A stretch of DNA of 32,190 nt from positions 1-32,190 of the forward strand of contig JADZAF010000358.1 of assembly GCA_020852755.1 (NCBI GenBank), read 5' to 3'. This stretch comes from Bryobacterales bacterium. GTDB lineage: Bacteria > Acidobacteriota > Terriglobia > Bryobacterales > Bryobacteraceae. The notes under the pieces are model-generated. The model saw only the letters and a list, made by a program, of their open reading frames with translations, ran no database searches and had not been told where the DNA came from. Position 1 is the stretch's first letter. Every line of letters begins with the position of its first letter. Of this stretch, positions 7,774-15,034 are shown one piece after another. The translations under genes were made by a program, and so were the position numbers.

Positions 7774-7852
7774 GCCCGCCGGGCGCTGCATCCAATCAAG
7801 AGACAATTAAGGCTGACCTTATATCCAACAGCGAACACGGAGTGAAGAGCAC

Positions 7853-8719
7853 ATGAACCGAGTGAAAACCCTGATGCTGCTGGCGACTCTGACGGCCCTC
7901 ATGATGTGGGCCGGAGAGGCCCTGGGCGGCAGAGCCGGACTGTGGTTCGCGCTGGCCGTGGCGGCGGCGATGAACCTGGGTGCTTACTGGTTTTCCGACC
8001 GGATCGTGCTGCGCATGTACCGGGCCAGAGAAGTCGGCCCGGCCGAGGCGCCTGAACTGTACGGAATAACCCGCGATCTGGCTATGCGCGCGGGTCTGCC
8101 CGTGCCCAGGATGTACGTGATTCCCGAGGACGCTCCCAACGCCTTCGCCACCGGACGCGACCCGCGCCACGGCGTGGTGGCCGTGACCGAGGGGCTCCTG
8201 CGCCTGCTGGACCGGCACGAGGTCGCCGGCGTCATCGCGCACGAACTGGCCCACATCAAGCACCGCGATACCCTGATCATGGGAGCGGCGGCCACGCTGG
8301 CGGGCGCGTTGAGCATGCTGGCCAACGCCGCCATGTGGGGCTCGCTGTTCGGCGCCTCGCAGTCCTCCGAGGAAGAAGGCAGCCATCCGCTGGCCGGGCT
8401 GCTGGGAGTGCTGGTGGCTCCCCTGGCGGCGAGCCTGGTTCAGATGAGCATCTCCCGCACCCGGGAGTTCCTGGCCGACGAGGCGGCGGCCCGCTACACC
8501 GGGCGTCCGCTTTCTCTGGCCGGCGCCCTGCGCAAGATCGAGGCCTGGAGCCGGAGGATTCCGATGGAGTCCGGCTCGCCGGCCACGGCGCACCTCTTCA
8601 TCCACAACCCGTTCACCGCGGAGGGCCTGGCCGCTCTGTTCCATACCCATCCGCCCGCTGAAAAACGCATCGCCCGGCTGGAGGCCCTGGCCTCCGGCCG
8701 TGTAAGAACCGCCGCCTGA
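7853..8719 (+). CDS. htpX: M48-family membrane zinc metalloprotease, HtpX-like
   Basis: A 288-residue protein matching HtpX in length and layout. Two N-terminal membrane segments (about 6-20 and 28-46) come first. The zinc site HELAH is at 130-134, followed by IKHRDTLIMGAAATL and two further hydrophobic segments (about 141-160 and 180-197). SRTREFLADE at 201-210 supplies the third zinc ligand, Glu205. HtpX degrades damaged or misassembled inner-membrane proteins, with the active site on the cytoplasmic side. The ATG at 7853 follows a GAGTGAAGAG purine tract. It lies behind box C and 31 nt before the TerC gene, so a two-gene transcript is likely. HtpX control by a LysR protein would differ from the CpxR control known in enterobacteria. 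Confidence 0.93.
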   Translation: MNRVKTLMLLATLTALMMWAGEALGGRAGLWFALAVAAAMNLGAYWFSDRIVLRMYRAREVGPAEAPELYGITRDLAMRAGLPVPRMYVIPEDAPNAFATGRDPRHGVVAVTEGLLRLLDRHEVAGVIAHELAHIKHRDTLIMGAAATLAGALSMLANAAMWGSLFGASQSSEEEGSHPLAGLLGVLVAPLAASLVQMSISRTREFLADEAAARYTGRPLSLAGALRKIEAWSRRIPMESGSPATAHLFIHNPFTAEGLAALFHTHPPAEKRIARLEALASGRVRTAA

Positions 8720-8750
8720 CGCGCGGCTCCCGATTGGACATAAGCCGAAA

Positions 8751-9779
8751 ATGACCTACTTTCCCTTCGCCGACTACTGGTGGTTCTACCTCGGATTCAC
8801 CGGCTTCGTTCTGGTGTTGCTCGCCCTCGACCTGGGTGTTTTCCACCGCAAGGCGCACGCTGTGTCCTTCCGCGAAGCCAGCCTCTGGAGCGTAGTGTGG
8901 ATCGTGCTGGCGCTGCTGTTCAACCTGCTGTTCTACCAGTACGCCGCCTGGAGATTCGCCTCCGATGCCCGGCTGCTGGAGACGCCGGGATTTGATCCCC
9001 AGTTGGCGGCCCGGCAGGTAGGTCTGGAGTTTTTGACCGGCTATGTGGTCGAGAAGACACTGTCGCTCGACAATATCTTCGTGTTCGTCGTGGTGTTTTC
9101 GTTCTTCGGCATCCCGGCCGTGTACCAGCACCGGGTCCTGTTCTACGGGATCGCCGGGGCGCTGGTCTTCCGGGCCGTCTTCATCGCCCTGGGTTCGGTG
9201 CTGCTGCAATACCACTGGGTCATCTGGGTCTTCGGCGGATTCCTGATCCTGACGGGCGTCAAGATGATGCTGGCCCCGGACCGCAAGATCGAGCCGGAGC
9301 GGAACCCGCTGATCCGGCTGTTCCGGCGCTTCGTGCCGGTGACGGGCGAATTGCACGGCCAGCGCTTCTTCGTGCGCCTGAAGGGCGTGCTGCACGCGAC
9401 CCCGCTATTCCTGGCGCTGCTGTTCGTCGAGATCAGCGACATCATTTTCGCGATCGATTCGGTGCCCGCGATCTTCGCCCTGACCCGCGAGCCGATGATC
9501 GTGTTCACCTCGAACGTCTTCGCCATCCTCGGCCTGCGGGCCCTGTATTTCCTGCTGGCGGGCGCCGTCGAGCGCTTCGCCCTGCTGAAGTACGGACTGG
9601 CGGTCGTGCTGGTGTTCGTCGGGCTGAAGATGGTCTGGCTGAACGAGGCGTTCGGGGGCAAGTTCCCGATCTCCTGGTCGCTGGCGATTATCGGCGGCGT
9701 AATCGCGGTGTCGGTGCTGGCCTCCCTGCTGTGGACCCGGGAAGGCTCCCGGGCCGCTCTCTTGAAACAGGAGGATTGA
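8751..9779 (+). CDS. TerC-family integral membrane protein (probable metal exporter)
   Basis: A 342-residue protein with about nine hydrophobic segments. TerC hallmarks are present: LDLGVFHRKAHAVSFREASL after the first segment, EKTLSLDNIFVFVVVFSFF, YGIAGALVFRAVFIALGS and EISDIIFAIDSVPAIFALT. The paired acidic motifs in the membrane (SLDN and EISDIIFAIDS) are conserved in the family, whose studied members (Alx/MntX/TerC) export manganese or support secreted metalloenzymes. The protein ends in a short charged tail. It lies 31 nt after the HtpX gene and converges with the GH5 gene, 12 nt away. The short gap leaves no room for a yybP-ykoY manganese riboswitch. Control by the upstream LysR box is inferred. 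Confidence 0.93.
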   Translation: MTYFPFADYWWFYLGFTGFVLVLLALDLGVFHRKAHAVSFREASLWSVVWIVLALLFNLLFYQYAAWRFASDARLLETPGFDPQLAARQVGLEFLTGYVVEKTLSLDNIFVFVVVFSFFGIPAVYQHRVLFYGIAGALVFRAVFIALGSVLLQYHWVIWVFGGFLILTGVKMMLAPDRKIEPERNPLIRLFRRFVPVTGELHGQRFFVRLKGVLHATPLFLALLFVEISDIIFAIDSVPAIFALTREPMIVFTSNVFAILGLRALYFLLAGAVERFALLKYGLAVVLVFVGLKMVWLNEAFGGKFPISWSLAIIGGVIAVSVLASLLWTREGSRAALLKQED

Positions 9780-9781
9780 GG

Positions 9782-9800
9782 GGAGCGGCCGCTACGCTCC
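9782..9800. terminator. Hairpin between convergent TerC and GH5 genes
   Basis: GGAGCG (9782-9787) and CGCTCC (9795-9800) form a 6-bp stem with a 7-nt loop, centred on the 12-nt gap between two convergent genes and reaching into the end of the GH5 gene. No T-run follows on either strand, so it is terminator-like at best. Confidence 0.4.
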
Positions 9801-10763
9801 GCAGGCGAGGCTGGAGCGGATGATTCGTCCGAACGAAGTGGGGGCGTACTTCTGCACGATGAGCGGAGCGTTGTGCCAGCTCCAGGCGGTCCAGCCGATC
9901 TGCAGCCGGTCGAAATAGGCGATCAGCTTGCGCCCCCATCTGAGGTCGCTCTCCGTCCCTCCCCATTCCCCGGCGAACACGGGGGCCTGGGAGGCGAGGC
10001 TTCCGAAAGCCCCGGCCCAGTCTCTGCCCCGGGCCGGGTACACGTGAGTGGAATAGACCAGGTGCGGAATGTCCATGGGCATGCCGCGCAGGTCGTAGCC
10101 CCAATCGGTGCCGCTGACGAAAATGAGGGCGTCCGGATTGATATCGCGGACGGCGGCGATCAGCCTCCGCGCCCAGGGTTGCCACTCGGCCGCGGTCACC
10201 CGGTAGCGGCTGTCCGGATACTGGGTTCCGTCCTCGCGGTTCAGGCGATTGGGATCGTCCGGAAGCCGGTCGTGAGGCTCATTGAAGATGTCGTACAGAA
10301 CGGCCGGCTCGCCCAGGTAGCGGGCGGCCAGCAGGCCCCATAGTCCTGCCGACTCCGAGTTCGGCAAGGGAGCCACGAAGTTGCGTTCTCCGCCGTACGT
10401 GCGATCGGCATCCAGCCATTGCAGGTCCAGCAGGGTGTAGGCGCCGAACCCAGAGGCCCAGCGGATCACCTGGTCCAGGGCGCTGCAGTAGTCCTCGCCG
10501 CTCCAGACGCCCCGCCCCCGCAGAACCCAGTCCTGGTTGAAGGGCAGGCGGATGATGTTGGCGCCCCAATCCTGGACGATGGTCCGGATCTCCGCTCTCG
10601 AAATCTCGGCCGCGGAAAGAAAGCCTCGCTCGTCGGGCTCGGCGTACTCGAGTCCGGAACGGTTGACGCCGCGCAGCCGCACGCTCTCTCCGGAATCGGC
10701 CCGCACGATCCGGTTGCGCTCTGTAGTCAGCCGCGGCAGGCCGCCGGAAAGCTCCCCATGCAT
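9792..10763 (-). CDS. Glycoside hydrolase family 5 (cellulase-like) protein
   Basis: A GH5-type (beta/alpha)8 glycosidase. Numbering from the ATG at 10763 (323 residues), the acid/base Glu is about residue 162 in VLYDIFNEPHD, and the nucleophile Glu is about 267 in VFAGEWGG. Other conserved parts are LRGVNRSGLEY, WGANIIRLPFNQDWVL, and LVYSTHVYP with the catalytic-site His and Tyr. No signal peptide is visible from either candidate start. A GTG at 10856 would add 31 residues without family similarity or a ribosome-binding site, so I prefer 10763, but the start is uncertain. The lack of a signal is odd for a plant-polymer hydrolase; it may act on an intracellular glycan or be exported by a non-classical route. 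Confidence 0.85.
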   Translation of the reverse strand: MHGELSGGLPRLTTERNRIVRADSGESVRLRGVNRSGLEYAEPDERGFLSAAEISRAEIRTIVQDWGANIIRLPFNQDWVLRGRGVWSGEDYCSALDQVIRWASGFGAYTLLDLQWLDADRTYGGERNFVAPLPNSESAGLWGLLAARYLGEPAVLYDIFNEPHDRLPDDPNRLNREDGTQYPDSRYRVTAAEWQPWARRLIAAVRDINPDALIFVSGTDWGYDLRGMPMDIPHLVYSTHVYPARGRDWAGAFGSLASQAPVFAGEWGGTESDLRWGRKLIAYFDRLQIGWTAWSWHNAPLIVQKYAPTSFGRIIRSSLACGA

Positions 10764-10894
10764 GGCTTGATGGTACAACGGGGTTCCGGAAGAGCTCCCG
10801 CCCGGTTCCTCGGTCCGGGCTCTCCCCGTGAGTACTTTTCGGGACAAGAGACCCACCCGTTGTCGGGCTGATAGCCCGATTCCTAATAAGAGAT

Positions 10895-10936
10895 CTGATT
10901 ATAGATCAGTGATATAATTCGCATCTGTCAGGAGGG
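10895..10936 (+). promoter_or_regulatory. Promoter and ribosome-binding site of the radical SAM operon
   Basis: An AT-rich island between the GH5 gene and the operon contains a perfect TATAAT at 10913-10918. Just upstream is a 5-bp inverted repeat CTGAT-TATAG-ATCAG (10895-10909), placed where a repressor could cover the spacer. No good -35 hexamer is seen, so activation may be needed. AGGAGGG at 10930-10936 lies 8 nt before the TTG at 10945 and decides the start of the first gene. Confidence 0.55.
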
Positions 10937-10944
10937 CTCGACAG

Positions 10945-12363
10945 TTGCCGCAGGGCGTGGCCAGCAGCACAATGCGCCTCTCGGCGTCCCTGCACTTCAT
11001 CCCCCTCGAAAGTGTTTCCGGGCGGTTCCTGGTTTATGCTCCTCTGCGCCAGTCGGCCTTTGTCGCCAACCGGGCGGCTGTACAGTCTCTGGAGCGCCTT
11101 TGTGAGGGCCGTCCGTCACCGGACCTGGATCCCGGCGGCCCGTTTGCCGCTCTCCTGCGCCGCCTGGAGATCCTCGACGCCGGTGATGAACCGTCCCCGG
11201 CTTCCCGCGCCTGTGGAGAGCCCCGGCCGGTCTCGCTGACCTTGCTCCTGACCACCGCCTGCAACCTGCGCTGCTCCTATTGCTACGCCTCCGCGGGTGA
11301 GGCTCCTCCGGAATTCATGGGCCGCGAAACGGCGCTGCGGGCCATCGACTACATTTTCTCGAACGCTGCCATCCGGAGAGTCTCGGAAGTAGAAGTGATG
11401 TTCCACGGAGGCGGCGAACCCACCCTCAACTGGCCTGTGCTTCAAGGCGCGGTGGACTACGCTCGCGCGCGGGCAGCCGCTTCCGGCGTGCGTCTGTTCA
11501 CGTCCACAGCCACCAACGGCGTTCTGTCTGACGGCCAACTCGATTGGCTCTGCCGCAATCTGGATCACGCCACGGTGTCCTTTGACGGCCTGCCCGCATG
11601 TCACGACGCGAACCGCCGGGATGTCCGCGGCCGAGGTACGTCGCAGCGGGTGATGCACAGCCTGCGGCGTCTCGACCGGGCGGGCCTGTCCTACGGCGTT
11701 CGCCTCACGGTGACCCCCGCTCAGGTGCGCCGCTTACCGGACTCGGTCGAGTGGATCCTGGCCACCTTCCATCCGGCGGGCATCCTCGTCGAGCCGGTCT
11801 ATCGAATGGGCCGCTGGAGCGGCCGACCCTCGCCGGAATCCCTGGAGTTCCTCGAGGCTTTCCGCCAGGCGAAAGACCGGGCCAGACCGTACGGACGGCC
11901 GGTCGGCTTTTCCGGCGCCCGGGTGGGATTGCTGACGAATCACTTCTGCGGTGTCTCCCGGGACAGCTTTGCGGTCGCGCCCAGCGGCAGTGTGACCGCC
12001 TGCTACGAAGTTTTCTCGGAAACCCGGCCCTGGGCCTCCACCTTCTTCTACGCCCGGCCCGATGCGGGTTCCGGGTACGAGTTCAACCTGCCGGTCCTGA
12101 ATCACCTGCGCAACTTGAGCGTGGAATCGAAGCCGCACTGCCGGCAGTGTTTCGCCCGCTGGACCTGCGCGGGCGACTGCGCCTACCAATCCCTCTGCCT
12201 TCAGTCGGACGGTGAGTCCCTGCCCGGCAACCGGTGCCACATCATTCGGGAACTGACAAAGGATATGATCCTGGAGCGGATCGAAGCCTCCGGCGGGCCG
12301 GCCTGGCATGGGGACCGGCCGAAGCCCGCAGACGGCCGGCCTCACGAGGCTCTATGCGCCTGA
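10945..12363 (+). CDS. Radical SAM/SPASM maturase 1
   Basis: A 472-residue protein. Residues 10-80 form an N-terminal domain (LSASLHFIPLESVSGRFLVY, then APLRQSAFVANRAAVQSLER) shared with two other operon members. The radical SAM core starts at ACNLRCSYC, with the [4Fe-4S] cysteines C106, C110 and C113, followed by the SAM-binding GGGEP at 155-159 and VSFDG. The C-terminus is a SPASM domain with C335, C353, C399, C402, C408, C412, C418 and C431, enough for two auxiliary clusters. This is the architecture of peptide and protein maturases such as anaerobic sulfatase maturase and the sactipeptide enzymes. TTG 10945 is chosen for its AGGAGGG; ATG 10972 is the alternative and aligns with the start of the second maturase. 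It overlaps the next gene by 10 nt. Confidence 0.92.
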   Translation: MPQGVASSTMRLSASLHFIPLESVSGRFLVYAPLRQSAFVANRAAVQSLERLCEGRPSPDLDPGGPFAALLRRLEILDAGDEPSPASRACGEPRPVSLTLLLTTACNLRCSYCYASAGEAPPEFMGRETALRAIDYIFSNAAIRRVSEVEVMFHGGGEPTLNWPVLQGAVDYARARAAASGVRLFTSTATNGVLSDGQLDWLCRNLDHATVSFDGLPACHDANRRDVRGRGTSQRVMHSLRRLDRAGLSYGVRLTVTPAQVRRLPDSVEWILATFHPAGILVEPVYRMGRWSGRPSPESLEFLEAFRQAKDRARPYGRPVGFSGARVGLLTNHFCGVSRDSFAVAPSGSVTACYEVFSETRPWASTFFYARPDAGSGYEFNLPVLNHLRNLSVESKPHCRQCFARWTCAGDCAYQSLCLQSDGESLPGNRCHIIRELTKDMILERIEASGGPAWHGDRPKPADGRPHEALCA

Positions 12364-13751
12364 GCGCGTGTACCGCCGGCGCTTCCCCCCAGAGCGGTTT
12401 GGGCGTCTTCGCCGTGCCCGTGCGGGACGCATGGCTCTTGCACGCTCCTCTTCACGAGCAATCCGCTCTCCTGAACTCGCCGGCGCTGGAACGGATCGCC
12501 GCCTGCGAGGATTCCGGGTCCGGAGCGCTGCTCGCGATCCGCCGCGCTCTGAACAAAGCCGTACAGCCTCCCCAGCCGCGACAGGGTCCTCTGTGTCCGC
12601 TCTTCCTCTGTCTTCTTCCGACCAGGGCCTGCAATCTGCGCTGCTCCTATTGCGGTTTTGGGGCGGCCGCCTGCAACGAACCGGCAATGAATGCCGGAGA
12701 GGCCGCCCGGGCCGTGGATTGGATGGCGCGCCAGGTCCGCGATCGCGGCGGCGAAACCCTCGACATCCATCTCTTCGGCGGCGAGCCTCTTCACGCTCCG
12801 GACGTAGTCGAGGTTGTCGTGCACCGGACCCGGGCAGCCGCCGCCGAAATGCGGCTGACACCGCACCTGCAGGTGATCACCAACGGCGTGTGCAGCGAGC
12901 AAAGGGCCCGCTGGGTAGGGGACTACTTCGACGTTGTGGTGCTGTCCTTCGATGGGCCGCGTGACATTTACGACCGCCAGCGCGGCTGCTGTGACGGCCG
13001 GCCGGCGTTCGACGCCGCTGTCCGCACCGCCGCGATCCTGAGCCGCTCCTCCGCCGATCTCTACTTTCGGGTGTGCGTCACGGATTACAGCGTGGGCACG
13101 CTCGCCGCCGCTACAAGCTGGTTCTGCGAACAGTTCCAGCCTCACACCATTGACCTTGAGCCGCTGAAGCCCACGCCGGAGTCCTCGGCGGCGGGATTAG
13201 GACCGCCCGATCCCTACGAATTCGCCAGGGAGTTCTGGCGAGCGCGCCGGGCCGCTCTTCCTTTCGGCACGGAGTGTCACTACTCCGCGGCGCTGTCCGG
13301 TCCACCGCGGCTGTCGTTCTGCCCGGTCGGGAGCGACGCTCTGATCCTCTCCCCTGGCGGCTCGGTTGACGCCTGCTACCTGCTGGAACAGGAGTGGGGC
13401 GCGAGCGGCCTGGACATGCATCTTGGAAGCTGGGACGGTTCCGTGATGCGCATTTCCCAGCACGCGGTCGAGCGGGTCCGACGGATTCCCAGCGGTACGG
13501 CGCGCTGCCTGAACTGTTTCTGCCGCTGGTCGTGTGCCGGCGGCTGCCACGTGGTCCACAAGGGTTCGGGCGCCGGCGCCGGCTTCGACGACTTCTGCGT
13601 TCAGACCCGTTTGATCTCCGCCTTGCTGCTGCTGGATGAGATGGGAGCGGCGGACCGGGCCGAAGATTTGCTGACTGATGAAGGAGCCCTGAAGCGCCTG
13701 GCGATGCATTCCGACGACCGGCTGCCTCGAGAGGGCGGCGCCCATGCCTGA
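12354..13751 (+). CDS. Radical SAM/SPASM maturase 2
   Basis: A 465-residue protein starting MRLSA like maturase 1. It has the same kind of N-terminal domain (VFAVPVRDAWLLHAPLHEQS, then ALLNSPALERI). The core motif RACNLRCSYCGFG carries C93, C97 and C100, followed by HLFGGEPLH and LSFDGP. The SPASM part contains LSFCPVGSDALILSPGGSVDAC and ARCLNCFCRWSCAGGC, with a last Cys in DDFCVQTR. The ATG at 12354 overlaps the preceding stop by 10 nt with GAGG just upstream, so expression is coupled. It is clearly a paralogue of maturase 1 but strongly diverged, implying a different position or substrate on the target. Upstream in-frame codons back to 12234 are a shadow of gene 1. Confidence 0.92.
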   Translation: MRLSACTAGASPQSGLGVFAVPVRDAWLLHAPLHEQSALLNSPALERIAACEDSGSGALLAIRRALNKAVQPPQPRQGPLCPLFLCLLPTRACNLRCSYCGFGAAACNEPAMNAGEAARAVDWMARQVRDRGGETLDIHLFGGEPLHAPDVVEVVVHRTRAAAAEMRLTPHLQVITNGVCSEQRARWVGDYFDVVVLSFDGPRDIYDRQRGCCDGRPAFDAAVRTAAILSRSSADLYFRVCVTDYSVGTLAAATSWFCEQFQPHTIDLEPLKPTPESSAAGLGPPDPYEFAREFWRARRAALPFGTECHYSAALSGPPRLSFCPVGSDALILSPGGSVDACYLLEQEWGASGLDMHLGSWDGSVMRISQHAVERVRRIPSGTARCLNCFCRWSCAGGCHVVHKGSGAGAGFDDFCVQTRLISALLLLDEMGAADRAEDLLTDEGALKRLAMHSDDRLPREGGAHA

Positions 13752-14022
13752 GCGCTACGATCCCACTTCCGGCACGGCCTGGTCCGTGGAACCGCGCGGC
13801 CTGCTGGTTCTCCCCTCTGACGGAGGTCCGGCCCTGCGGCTCGAATACCCTGATGCCGCCGTCTGGGACCTGCTGGCTCTGGGGAACCCACCGCCCGCTG
13901 TGGTGGAGAAGATCGCCGCCATGCAGGGCATCCCTCGGACCGCCGCCGAAAGGACTGTGTTTGACGCCATCCTACGCTGGACACGTGCGGGCCTGATCAT
14001 GCGGAGAGGCGGCGATGGCTAA
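13744..14022 (+). CDS. PqqD-like peptide-binding protein (RRE-like), first copy
   Basis: A 92-residue protein with a PqqD-like winged-helix outline. N-terminal strands (SVEPRGLLVLPSDGGPALRL) are followed by YPDAAVWDLLALGNPPPAVV and a helical C-terminus (VFDAILRWTRAGLIMRR). PqqD proteins bind the leader or recognition region of a ribosomal peptide and present it to the radical SAM enzyme. The ATG at 13744 overlaps the preceding stop by 8 nt, and its own stop overlaps the next radical SAM start by 8 nt, so all three are coupled. Sequence similarity to PqqD is weak; size, outline and context carry the assignment. Confidence 0.75.
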   Translation: MPERYDPTSGTAWSVEPRGLLVLPSDGGPALRLEYPDAAVWDLLALGNPPPAVVEKIAAMQGIPRTAAERTVFDAILRWTRAGLIMRRGGDG

Positions 14023-15034
14023 CATCTCGCTGACCACCCTCTGTAACCGGGTCTGCGCATCCTGCTTCGGAACAGGTACGGTCACACGCGATCCGGCCGC
14101 TACTATGCACATGAGTTCCGGGGACTTTGACCGCGTTCTCGATTTCCTGGAGCGATCCGGAATCCGCCAGGCACGCCTGCTCGGCGGCGAGCCGACCCTG
14201 CATCCGGACTTCGGCGGCCTGGCCCGCCGCGTTCTGGCTCGCGGCCTCGACCTGGTTGTCTTCTCCAACGGTCTGATGCCGGAATCGGCCCTGGCTCTGC
14301 TGGAATCGGTTCCTCACCCCCGCATTGCCGTCCTTGTCAACGTTCGCTCTCCGGTGGAGGCGGCGCCCGGGGAGACCGCCCAGGTTGAGAAGACCCTCTG
14401 CCGGCTGGGCCCTCGCGCTTATATCGGCTTCACCATCGTCCGGGCAGGGCTCTCGCCGGACTTTTTGCTGCCCCTCATTACACGCGCCGGCACACGCCGG
14501 CAGATCCGGCTTGGCCTGGCCCATGCAACAGTCACGGGCTCCAACGTGAGCCTGCATCCCCGTCTCTATCCAGCCGCGGGCCGGATGCTCGCGGAATTTG
14601 CTGAAAAGGCCTGGAGTCAGGAGATCGGTCTCGAATTCGACTGCGGCTTTGTCCCCTGCATGTTTCCCGAAGGCTTCCTGCAGTCAGCCGGTCCGGCGTG
14701 CCGGCTTCCCGCTCCGGAATGCAGCCCGATTCTGGACATTCTGCCACGGGGTGCTGTGGCCGCCTGCTATCCGCTGCTCGAAGCCCGCCTCGAACCGCTC
14801 CCGATCTCCCAAGGAGCCGCATGGCTGCGGAGCCGTTTTGAGGAATTCCTCGGCCGCTTTCGATCGATTGGCATCTACCGCCGCTGTTCCGCCTGCGATT
14901 TCCGGCGCCGCGCCGAATGCAGCGGCGGATGCCTGGCAGCATCTATGCAACGCCTGAGGCCCGCAACGCTCCATTTGCAAGGAGACCCTGTTGATGAACG
15001 ACGAATCGGAATCCCAGTGCCATCCCGCTTCTGA
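14015..15034 (+). CDS. Radical SAM protein 3, short form with cysteine-rich C-terminus
   Basis: A 339-residue radical SAM protein without the N-terminal domain of its neighbours: the cluster motif CNRVCASC (C10, C14, C17) begins at residue 10. LLGGEPTLHPDF supplies the SAM-binding GGEP. The C-terminal part has GFVPCMF, PACRLPAPECSPILDILPRG and a final RRCSACDFRRRAECSGGC, a SPASM or twitch-type auxiliary cluster region. The adjacent overlapping PqqD-like gene may supply the substrate-binding domain this enzyme lacks. The start ATG at 14015 has GAGAGG upstream. Its end overlaps the WD40 gene by 41 nt, the longest overlap in the operon core. Role: a probable maturase whose reaction is unknown. 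Confidence 0.9.
   Translation: MANISLTTLCNRVCASCFGTGTVTRDPAATMHMSSGDFDRVLDFLERSGIRQARLLGGEPTLHPDFGGLARRVLARGLDLVVFSNGLMPESALALLESVPHPRIAVLVNVRSPVEAAPGETAQVEKTLCRLGPRAYIGFTIVRAGLSPDFLLPLITRAGTRRQIRLGLAHATVTGSNVSLHPRLYPAAGRMLAEFAEKAWSQEIGLEFDCGFVPCMFPEGFLQSAGPACRLPAPECSPILDILPRGAVAACYPLLEARLEPLPISQGAAWLRSRFEEFLGRFRSIGIYRRCSACDFRRRAECSGGCLAASMQRLRPATLHLQGDPVDERRIGIPVPSRF

Noticed and set aside
7771..7790. Possible sigma-54 promoter (GG-N10-GC) before the HtpX gene
   Set aside because: The -12 part has GCGC instead of TTGC and there is no enhancer-binding regulator nearby.
8720..8750. Manganese (yybP-ykoY) riboswitch before the TerC gene
   Set aside because: The gap is only 31 nt, far too short for that structure.
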